A DNA stretch of 64,000 nt, from the NCBI RefSeq assembly GCF_020616515.1, contig NZ_CP085135.1, positions 1,054,001-1,118,000 on the forward strand. The letters run 5' to 3'. Source of the stretch: Mesorhizobium sp. PAMC28654. GTDB taxonomy: Bacteria > Pseudomonadota > Alphaproteobacteria > Rhizobiales > Rhizobiaceae. The notes beneath the pieces were generated by a model. That model was not told the origin of the DNA, made no database searches, and was given only the letters and a program-made list of their open reading frames with translations. This document shows positions 26,731 to 33,990 of this stretch, one piece after another; the first letter of the stretch is position 1, and each line of letters begins with the position of its first letter. The position numbers were made by a program, and so were the translations under genes.

Positions 26731-27615
26731 ATGAACAAGCTGCCTCTCGCCACTCGCGTCCAAATCCTCTCCATGCTGGTTGAAGGCTCATCCATGCGCT
26801 CAATCGCTCGCGTGGCTGATGTTTCGTTCAACACCATTTCAAAGCTGATGATCGAAGCGGGCGAGGCTTGCGCCGCCTATCACGATGAAACCGTGCGCAA
26901 CGTGAAGGCGAAAAGGGTGCAGTGTGACGAGATTTGGAGTTTCACCTACGCCAAGCAGAAGAACGTCGAGACGGCCAAGCGCCAAGACCTCGCCTATGGC
27001 GATACATGGACATGGACCGCGCTGGATGCCGACAGCAAGATGATCATTTCGTATCTTGTCGGCGGTCGCGACAGCGACTATGCGCTGGCCTTCATGGGTG
27101 ACGTTGCGGGGCGCGTTGCCAATCGCGTCCAGATGACCACAGACGGCCACAGGGCCTATCTGGAAGCGGTTGAGGGTGCCTTTGGTGCCGATGTGGACTA
27201 TGCGCAGCTCATCAAGATCTATGGGGCTTCGCCGGAAAGCGCCAAGGGCCGTTACAGCCCCGCCGACTGCACCGGGATCAAGAAGAACCGTATCGAAGGC
27301 TCGCCCGATCTGGCGCACGTCAGCACGTCATATGTCGAGCGCATGAACCTCAATATCCGCATGGGCAATCGCCGCTTCACGCGCTTGACGAATGCATTCT
27401 CGAAAAAGATCGACAATCATCTTCACATGCTGTCGCTCTATTTTTGCCACTACAATTTTTGCCGCATTCACAAGACGCTCCGCATGTCGCCGGCAATGGC
27501 CGCAGGCGTCTCTGAAACCCTTCGCGATGTCGAATGGATTGTCAGCCTTATCGACGCGCGCGAGGAAGCCCCGAAGCGTCCGAAGACCTACAAGAAAAAG
27601 ACCCCGGCCTTGTGA
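26731..27615 (+). CDS. IS1-family transposase (long, with N-terminal HTH)
   Basis: 294 residues. An N-terminal HTH (LATRVQILSMLVEGSSMRSIAR) precedes an IS1-type catalytic region with C-D-E-I-W-S-F, T-T-D-G-H-R-A-Y and Y-V-E-R-M-N-L. Several IS1 relatives, unlike classical IS1, have one long frame like this. AGAGGC lies before the ATG. It should mobilise the 2.7-kb unit. Confidence 0.85.
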   Translation: MNKLPLATRVQILSMLVEGSSMRSIARVADVSFNTISKLMIEAGEACAAYHDETVRNVKAKRVQCDEIWSFTYAKQKNVETAKRQDLAYGDTWTWTALDADSKMIISYLVGGRDSDYALAFMGDVAGRVANRVQMTTDGHRAYLEAVEGAFGADVDYAQLIKIYGASPESAKGRYSPADCTGIKKNRIEGSPDLAHVSTSYVERMNLNIRMGNRRFTRLTNAFSKKIDNHLHMLSLYFCHYNFCRIHKTLRMSPAMAAGVSETLRDVEWIVSLIDAREEAPKRPKTYKKKTPAL

Positions 27616-27631
27616 GCCGGGGCCGATAGAC

Positions 27632-27826
27632 TCAGGCGAAAATCATTTCGATTTGCACCGGCTCAATACCGGGGAATTTCATTCCGGTATTGATCTCGCT
27701 AATGCGACCCTGGTTGATGCGGAAGTGTGCAGCGATATCGTGCTGGCATACTCCAACGTCAATCAAGGCTTTGATTTTAGCTGCCATTTCTGGCGTTACG
27801 GGAGGGGATTTCCGCTTGCGCGGCAT
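27632..27826 (-). CDS. Small HTH protein, 64 aa, passenger of the transposon
   Basis: MPRKRKSPPVTPEMAAKIKAL, then DVGVCQHDIAAHFRINQGRISE is a resolvase-like helix-turn-helix, and N-T-G-M-K follows. It is convergent with the transposase gene (16 bases apart). Proteins of this kind occur near IS1/ISXO2-like elements, and a role in controlling the transposon is inference. The 340 bases beyond its start to the right end hold no gene but contain a long imperfect inverted repeat (27888-27949). Confidence 0.65.
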   Translation of the reverse strand: MPRKRKSPPVTPEMAAKIKALIDVGVCQHDIAAHFRINQGRISEINTGMKFPGIEPVQIEMIFA

Positions 27827-28513
27827 CGGTATTACGGTCTCAATAATCACTGCTTTCTCCGTCAAATGCGGACTTCGCACTTGCTCACGGAGAAGGGAAA
27901 CGCTAGTATCCTAAGCGTTACGAGGGAGACGTAGCGTCCCCTTTCTCCGAGTGACCTGCGTGCGAGTCCAATCACATTTGCAGGTCATTTTGATTCTGGG
28001 GCTGGCGTGGGTTTCGTAGACCCGTTGCCGGCCTCAGTAGTTCTGGACCGAATCGGCCCACCCGACAATTTAGAGGAATTGGCAACCGGCGTGGAGTCCG
28101 CCGAAGTGGATAACGTGCGTTATCCCGCGAGAATCTTTACCCCGCCATTTTCAAACTGATGCACTACCGAAGATCGGTTTGGCTTGACAACTGCACTTCG
28201 GCAGTCGTGCAGGCGCGGAGCAGCCGATCGGCATTCAAAACGCACCCTCGTGCGTGAGGACCTCGATCATCCGAAATCCCGTGAAGCTCACCCGTTGCGA
28301 GGTCGCGCAGATACATATCGCATTTCACGCGACCTGGTTTCGGCTCACTGCGCTGGATAAGGCCGGCCAATTGCAAGCCTTGTTCAGCCATGGCGGTTGT
28401 GAATTCCTGCAAGAAAGCTTCGAACTGGGGACCGTCCGAATAAACGATTGCGGTGATTGGATAACCAGGTCTACCGATCTGCATGCGAGAGTTCCTTCCG
28501 GTAGGAATTTGCG

Positions 28514-29764
28514 TTAATTAGCCGCGAATCGCGGCTGGTCAAACGGAAGCACCTCCAGGAGCGAGCCGACTTCGACGGGTGTTGATGCGCCAGGCACAAT
28601 GGCAACGGCGTCGGCGAACACCATGGGCATCATTCTGTGCGAGCCATCCGGCCCGCTGCGGTGTGCGGTCAATCGACCCTGCTCGACGTTCAAACGGACC
28701 GGCAGCAGTTCCGTGCGATCCGGTTTGCGGGGATGTGTGAAGTTTATTTCGGCCGTGATGCGGTTCGCTGGAGCTTGGCCGAGAAGGGCTTTCATCATCG
28801 GGCGCACGAAGGCGAGCGCGCCAAAGGCTGCAGCTTGTGGGTTGCCGGGCAGTCCTATGAAATACGCACCTGCAAGCGTGCCGAAAGCCAGCGGCTTTCC
28901 GGGCTTCATCGCCACCTTGACGATATCGAGGCCGCCCCCGGCACGTACGACGGCATTGCGCACATGATCCTCTTCGCCGACCGACATACCGGCGGTGACG
29001 ATGACGAGGTCGACCACTCCCGCGATGCTTTCGAGTGCTTGCGCGATGGCAGTCAGGTCATCACGAACGGTTAGGGACGTGACATGCACGCTCGGCGCCG
29101 CCAGCAGCGCGCCAAGCATGGGCCCGTTGCTGTTGTAAATGGCGCCAAGGGGAAGCGGTTCGCCTGCATTGCGAAGCTCGCTTCCAGTCGCGAGAACCGC
29201 GACCCGCAGGGGACGGGCAACCGAAACCGTTGCAACGCCAAGCGCGCTTAGCAGCGCAATTTCTGTCCAGCCGATCATGCGACCTGGCCGAAGGACAGTC
29301 GTGCCCTGTCTTACGTCCTCGGCAACCCGTCTAACGTGGCTACCGGCTTCAACGTCGAGCCCGAACTGCACGTGATCGCCCCTGCGGGTTGCGAGCTCCT
29401 GCATAATGACGGTATCCGCTCCCCCTGGCAATGGAGCACCCGTCATGACGCGATGGGCTGTCCCCGGTGTCAGCACGTCCGGTTTGTCGCCAGCGCGCGT
29501 GCGACCGGATAAGGGGAGGATTAGCGGCACGCCCGTCTCGCCCGAAAGACGGATGGCATATCCATCCATCGCCGCCTGATCGAACGCAGGAAGGGGGCGC
29601 GGAGCTTCGATCGTCGCTGCCAGGATGCGTCCGACCGCACGCACCAACGGCACATCTTCCTGCCTGTTGAGCGGTTCAGCAAGCGCGACGGCGACGGCTC
29701 GAGCCGTTTCAAACGACATTATCTGGGCGCCTGAGCGGAAGCAGTCGTTGCGTAGCGCACCCAT
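28514..29764 (-). CDS. moeA: Molybdopterin molybdotransferase MoeA
   Basis: 416 residues. MoeA inserts molybdate into adenylylated molybdopterin, the last step of Mo-cofactor synthesis needed by NarG. Motifs: P-x-F-D-Q-A-A-M-D-G-Y-A (substrate-binding), the MoCF-fold segment T-A-G-M-S-V-G-E-E-D-H-V and G-L-P-G-N-P. The ATG at 29764 lies three bases past the stop of the preceding gene; 29719 is an alternative. Its place in the nar operon suggests a dedicated, anaerobically expressed copy. Confidence 0.93.
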   Translation of the reverse strand: MGALRNDCFRSGAQIMSFETARAVAVALAEPLNRQEDVPLVRAVGRILAATIEAPRPLPAFDQAAMDGYAIRLSGETGVPLILPLSGRTRAGDKPDVLTPGTAHRVMTGAPLPGGADTVIMQELATRRGDHVQFGLDVEAGSHVRRVAEDVRQGTTVLRPGRMIGWTEIALLSALGVATVSVARPLRVAVLATGSELRNAGEPLPLGAIYNSNGPMLGALLAAPSVHVTSLTVRDDLTAIAQALESIAGVVDLVIVTAGMSVGEEDHVRNAVVRAGGGLDIVKVAMKPGKPLAFGTLAGAYFIGLPGNPQAAAFGALAFVRPMMKALLGQAPANRITAEINFTHPRKPDRTELLPVRLNVEQGRLTAHRSGPDGSHRMMPMVFADAVAIVPGASTPVEVGSLLEVLPFDQPRFAAN

Positions 29765-29766
29765 CG

Positions 29767-30051
29767 TCAGCCAGCCTTCGCCGCTGGCAGGGACTTTTCG
29801 AGGATTGCGCGCATCGCCGCGAGGCCAGGATCCTCCGCTCGATTCATGAGACCGATGAGCTGCGTCCAATGGTCGTCCGATGCGGTATCCAGGAAATTGC
29901 GAACGGCCGAGCCGACGATCTCGGCTGGCAAGCGACCGGACGCATCGGCAGCCGTAGCCAAACGGGTCAACAAGGCGGGCTCGTCGAATGCTGCGACGAG
30001 ACCCATGGCGACTTTCGGATCTTCCAGCGAGGCTATGAGGTTTCCAAGCAT
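29767..30051 (-). CDS. Unknown 94-aa protein between ppiC and moeA
   Basis: Not recognised. A helical, soluble protein (MLGNLIASLEDPKVAMGLVA...) with Ala/Leu-rich heptad-like stretches. GAGGA precedes the ATG. It overlaps the ppiC stop region and sits two bases before moeA, so it belongs to the nar operon. It may be a chaperone-like or assembly factor; nothing in the sequence proves this. Confidence 0.65.
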   Translation of the reverse strand: MLGNLIASLEDPKVAMGLVAAFDEPALLTRLATAADASGRLPAEIVGSAVRNFLDTASDDHWTQLIGLMNRAEDPGLAAMRAILEKSLPAAKAG

Positions 30052-30061
30052 CGCATCGTCC

Positions 30062-30963
30062 TCACTGCACCAACGGCGAAGACGAGCCGTCGATATCAAT
30101 CCCCCTGATATCCGCCTGACCGACAAGCAAAGAGACGTATTGCGCCGTCGCTTGCCGATTGACGTGCTCGGTCAAGTAAGCGGCGATGCGGTCCCGCACG
30201 ACCTCGAACGGGAGCTGGCGGCCGTCGATCCGTCGCGTCAGGCGGATGAGATGGACGCCGTAACGTGTCTCGACCGGAGGCGAGATGTCACCGGGGACGA
30301 GATCAATCAGAGCGGCTTCGAATTCCGGTGTCGTATCGCCCGGCCCGATCTGACCGAGGCTGCCACCGATGGCCCCCGATGGGCAATCCGAGCAATCCTT
30401 CGCCAGCGCTGCAAACCCTCCGGTGCAATTGCCATCTCCGATCTCAGAGCCAGCGCCTTTTCTCGCGCTGCGGCGAAAGCTTCGCTTTCATCGCGGCGTG
30501 CGCCGATGAGGATGTGATCGGCTTCGTAGAGCGCTGGCGTCACGAAGCGGCGAAGATTGTTCTCGTAGAAGCGACGCAGCATCTCCTCGTCCGCCTCCGG
30601 CACACGGACTTCGCGTTCGATGAGGCCACGCACTAGCGCATCCTCATCGGTCTCCTGGCGTCCGTCCTGGTCGGTCCTTTGCTCCGCGGCGATATCGAGA
30701 CGCCGTGCTTCCTGCAGGAGCAATTCGCGAATGACCAGCGCGCGGGTCGCCGCTTTCCAGCCCTCGCCCGGATTGCGAGCGGGAAAGTTCTGCACTTCGG
30801 CGGCGACGGCCTTATGCGAGATCGTCACACCATTGACGGTTACTGGCGGCATCGCCACGCGCTCGCGCGATGGAGTCGTGTCGGGCGTCGCCGGTCGGTG
30901 CTCGTGTGGATGTTCGCAGGACGGTGCGCGGCTGGCCGCGTGATCGATGATGAGAGCGGTCAT
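30062..30963 (-). CDS. Parvulin-type peptidyl-prolyl isomerase, frameshifted
   Basis: The frame from 30963 (GGAG before the ATG, three bases after narI) encodes a SurA/PpiC-like N-terminal region and EADHILIGARRDESEAF. About residue 185 the frame is lost. The rotamase core continues one frame over as FAALAKDCSDCPSGAIGG and LGQIGPGDTTPEFEAAL, to a stop at 30062. One missing base after GCACCGGAGG explains this. Such isomerases are common after narI in nar operons and are thought to aid periplasmic or NarGHI assembly. Either a real mutation or a sequencing error. Confidence 0.85.
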
Positions 30964-30966
30964 GAC

Positions 30967-31746
30967 TTACTCCGCAGGTTGGCGGGCGGGACGAGCAACT
31001 GCAGGCCGCACCGACGCTGGAGATCGAGCTGTTGACATGGGGGTGCGCACCCGTCGCCCCGCAAAACGCGTGCGCACCACCTGATAGCCGGGGCGCCCGA
31101 GATACCAGATCGGGGCACTCCAGACGTGGACCAGCCTTGTGAACGGAAACACCAGGAAGATCGTCATTCCAAGCAGGAGATGCGCCTTGAAGATCGGGTT
31201 GACGTCGGCGACATAGGCTGCGGCCGCTGGCTGCAAGGTGAGAATTCCCTGAGCCCAGTTCATGAATTTCACCATCTCGTGGCCATCCATGTGACCGAGC
31301 GAGACGAAGATGGTGGACAGGCCAAGAGTGAGTTGCATCCAGAGCAGCAACAGAATGGCGATGTCGCCGGGAGCGGACGTGTTGCGGATGCGGGCATCGA
31401 ACAGCCGACGATGGGCGAGAAGCGCGATACCGACAAAGCAGGCAACGCCGGCGATGCCGCCAACGGTGATGGCGAGCCCCTGCTTGAAACTGTGGGAGAT
31501 GCCGAGCGCGTCAAACACCCAGATCGGCGTCAACAGACCGACGAAATGCCCGCCGAAGATCGCCAGGATACCGACATGGAAGAGATTGGAACCCCAGCGG
31601 AGCTGCCGCCGTCGCAGAAGCTGGGAGGAACCTGTCTTCCAGGTATACTGCTCGCGGTCGAAACGGATCAGACTCCCAAGCAGGAAGACGGTCAGGCAGA
31701 AATACGGATACCAGCCAAAAAGAGCGTCGTTGATTGCGTTGGACAT
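30967..31746 (-). CDS. narI: Respiratory nitrate reductase gamma subunit (cytochrome b)
   Basis: 259 residues with five hydrophobic helices. NarI oxidises quinol in the membrane through two b haems and passes electrons to NarH. Conserved histidines lie in F-H-V-G-I (helix 2), G-H-F-V-G and, near the end, K-A-H-L-L-L-G. It is somewhat longer than E. coli NarI (225) because of an Arg/Pro/Ala-rich C-terminal tail after about residue 228. It lies 13 bases after narJ. Confidence 0.95.
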   Translation of the reverse strand: MSNAINDALFGWYPYFCLTVFLLGSLIRFDREQYTWKTGSSQLLRRRQLRWGSNLFHVGILAIFGGHFVGLLTPIWVFDALGISHSFKQGLAITVGGIAGVACFVGIALLAHRRLFDARIRNTSAPGDIAILLLLWMQLTLGLSTIFVSLGHMDGHEMVKFMNWAQGILTLQPAAAAYVADVNPIFKAHLLLGMTIFLVFPFTRLVHVWSAPIWYLGRPGYQVVRTRFAGRRVRTPMSTARSPASVRPAVARPARQPAE

Positions 31747-31759
31747 CGCTTGCCTCCGG

Positions 31760-32464
31760 TCAGGCCAAATTATGCCGCGCGTCGCGGTTCGCCGCGCGCA
31801 TCTGGATTCTCAGCCGATCGACGGAACAGCCGTCGGTCGCATTTCCTGGGCCGAAAGTGACGGCAGTTTCTTCCCAGGCGGCATCGATGGAAGCCAGGTC
31901 GTCGGGCTCGTCATTGATCTCGACCGTGTCGGCGATCACAGCGGTTTCGTTTATGATCGAGAGCGCGGCCGTGAACACGGCGGCATAACCTCCGGTTCGC
32001 TTGGCCAACCTTTCCTCAAGCAGCGAGAAGATATGGGCGGTTTCCTTGAGCAGGCCACGCGCCTCCTCGAGCGGGCAAGCGGACAGAAACTCAAGGAAAA
32101 GCGGGATGAAATCGGGCAACTCGTTTGCCGCGATAAGAAGTCCGCCGCGTTGATAGTGCTCGAGCAGATCGACCATCGCCTGTCCACGGTCACGGCTTTC
32201 GCCGTGGATGTGCTCGAAGAGATGCAGCGAGTGGCGACGCGTCTTGTCGAACAACTCCACATAGCGCTCTTGGAGATCGTACAGATCCAGTGTGCCCAGA
32301 TCGGCAAGCAGAGGGCGCAGTTGCTCCCTTGCTTCGACCGATATCAGCCCCTCGGCCTCGATCGCCGCGGTAATTTCCGGGATTGCCGAGGAAAGGTTCT
32401 TCGTCGGATAGGCTAGGAGCGCCGAAAGCGCCTTAAACGTCCTGTTCGAGCGCGGCACCGTCAT
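31760..32464 (-). CDS. narJ: Nitrate reductase assembly chaperone
   Basis: 234 residues with the TorD/NarJ chaperone pattern: FKALSALLAYPTKNLSSAI at the N-terminus, LYDLQERYVELFDKTRRHSLHLFEHIHGES in the middle. NarJ binds NarG during Mo-cofactor insertion and is absent from the final enzyme. The ATG overlaps the narH stop (TGATG). Usual family length. Confidence 0.95.
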   Translation of the reverse strand: MTVPRSNRTFKALSALLAYPTKNLSSAIPEITAAIEAEGLISVEAREQLRPLLADLGTLDLYDLQERYVELFDKTRRHSLHLFEHIHGESRDRGQAMVDLLEHYQRGGLLIAANELPDFIPLFLEFLSACPLEEARGLLKETAHIFSLLEERLAKRTGGYAAVFTAALSIINETAVIADTVEINDEPDDLASIDAAWEETAVTFGPGNATDGCSVDRLRIQMRAANRDARHNLA

Positions 32465-33990
32465 CACGCGATCTCCATCGGGTTGGTTGGTCGCTTGGTC
32501 TGCTTGGTGCCAAAGAGGTTCGTCTCCGTGGAGCCGCCCGAGCAGCCGTTTCCGAACGAGAAGCCGCAGGAGCCGCGCATGTCCTGGGCGTCCTCGCTCC
32601 ATTCGCGGTGTGCCGTCGGGATGACGAACCGGTCCTCGTAGTTCGCGATCGCCATGACCTTGTACATTTCGTCGATGGCCGTGCCCGTCAGCCCGACCCG
32701 CGCCGCAATCGACTCGTCGAGGCGGCCGTCGATCGTCTTCGCCCGCATATAGCTGCGCATCGCGAGCATGCGTTCGAGTGCAAGAGCGACAGGCTCCTCC
32801 TTGCCCGCGGTGAGCAGATTGGCGAGATACTGGAGCGGGATGCGCAGGCTGCGCACATCGGGCATGTCGCCGTCGACGCCCATTTTGCCTGCCGCGGCCG
32901 CTGATTGGATGGGCGAAAGCGGCGGCACGTACCAGACCATCGGCAAGGTGCGGTATTCCGGGTGCAGCGGGAAGGCGATTTTCCACTCCATCGCCATCTT
33001 CCAGACGGGCGACAGTTTCGCCGCTTCCAGCCAGTTGTCGGGTATCCCGTCAGCGCGAGCCTGGGCGATAACGGCTGGGTCGTTCGGATCGAGGAAAACG
33101 TCGAGCTGCGCCTGATAGAGATCTTTCTCATCCGGAGTGCTGGCGGCCGCCTCGATACGGTCCGCGTCGTAGAGGATCACGCCGAGATAGCGGATACGCC
33201 CGACGCAGGTTTCCGAACAGACCGTCGGCTGCCCCGCCTCGATGCGGGGGTAGCAGAAGATGCACTTCTCCGATTTTCCCGACGACCAGTTGTAGTAGAT
33301 CTTCTTGTAGGGGCAGCCAGAGACGCACATGCGCCAGCCACGGCATTTGTCCTGGTCGATCAGGACGATACCGTCCTCCTCGCGTTTATAGATCGCTCCC
33401 GATGGGCATACCGCCGCGCAGGTCGGGTTGAGGCAGTGCTCGCACAATCGCGGCAGATACATCATGAAGGTGTTTTCGAACTGACCATAGATATCCTTCT
33501 GGACACCCTCGAAATTCACGTCCTTCGAACGCTTCTCGAACTCGCCGCCGAGGATCTCCTCCCAGTTCGGTCCCCATTCAATCTTTTCCATCCGCTCGCC
33601 GGTGATCGCCGAACGCGGGCGGGCCGTGGGGAACGCCTTCGATTCCTTCGCCGTGTGCAGATGCTCGTAATCGAACGTGAACGGCTCATAGTAGTCGTCG
33701 ATCTCCGGCAGGTCGGGGTTGGCGAAGATGTTGGCAAGGATGCGCCATTTGGCGCCCATCTTCGGCTCGATGCGGCCGTTCTTCTTGCGCCGCCAGCCGC
33801 CATTCCATTTCTTCTGGTTCTCCCACTCCTTGGGATAGCCGACGCCGGGCTTGGTCTCAACATTGTTGAACCAGGCGTATTCGACGCCTTCCCGGTTGGT
33901 CCAGACGTTCTTGCAGGTGACGGAGCAGGTGTGGCACCCGATGCATTTATCGAGGTTCAGCACCATCGCGATCTGAGCACGGATTTTCAT
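32464..33990 (-). CDS. narH: Respiratory nitrate reductase beta subunit
   Basis: 508 residues carrying the Fe-S clusters that wire NarI to NarG. Cysteine groups: CIGCHTCSVTCKNVW near residue 16, CEHCLNPTCAAVCPSG, CRGWRMCVSGCPYKK (the Trp-containing 3Fe-4S type) and CIFCYPR...C-S-E-T-C. The ATG at 33990 overlaps the narG stop (ATGA) and is preceded by GGAGGCTGCAG. Intact. Confidence 0.96.
   Translation of the reverse strand: MKIRAQIAMVLNLDKCIGCHTCSVTCKNVWTNREGVEYAWFNNVETKPGVGYPKEWENQKKWNGGWRRKKNGRIEPKMGAKWRILANIFANPDLPEIDDYYEPFTFDYEHLHTAKESKAFPTARPRSAITGERMEKIEWGPNWEEILGGEFEKRSKDVNFEGVQKDIYGQFENTFMMYLPRLCEHCLNPTCAAVCPSGAIYKREEDGIVLIDQDKCRGWRMCVSGCPYKKIYYNWSSGKSEKCIFCYPRIEAGQPTVCSETCVGRIRYLGVILYDADRIEAAASTPDEKDLYQAQLDVFLDPNDPAVIAQARADGIPDNWLEAAKLSPVWKMAMEWKIAFPLHPEYRTLPMVWYVPPLSPIQSAAAAGKMGVDGDMPDVRSLRIPLQYLANLLTAGKEEPVALALERMLAMRSYMRAKTIDGRLDESIAARVGLTGTAIDEMYKVMAIANYEDRFVIPTAHREWSEDAQDMRGSCGFSFGNGCSGGSTETNLFGTKQTKRPTNPMEIA

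Larger units (their letters stand above)
25430..28168 (+). mobile_element. IS1-family-like transposon with passenger genes (2739 bp)
   Basis: Inverted ends GGTAGTGCATCAGTTTGAAA at both borders. Perfect 8-bp target duplication GAAGATCG at 25422-25429 and 28169-28176. It holds a transposase plus four other genes (25617, 25829, 26316, 27632). The end sequence starting GGTAGTG, the 8-bp duplication and the transposase type fit the IS1 family, but typical IS1 elements are under 1 kb and carry no passengers. Confidence 0.92.
25168..28484 (-). pseudogene. DUF2478 protein copy B, last gene of the nar operon, split by a transposon
   Basis: The 5' part (28177-28484) begins after GGAAGGAACTCTCGC with MQIGRPGYPITAIVYSDG and ends S-S-Q-T-D-L. 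The 3' part (25168-25429) resumes LLVLCKFGKTEVEGGGFR and runs to TGA. Removing the 2739-bp transposon and one copy of GAAGATCG restores a frame of about 190 residues. It lies 29 bases after moeA. The family has unknown function; placement beside moeA and nar suggests molybdenum or nitrate use. Confidence 0.88.

Noticed and set aside
28485..28513. Possible molybdenum-cofactor riboswitch near moeA
   Set aside because: The spaces around moeA are too short (2-29 bases) and show no structured leader; the gene is inside an operon.
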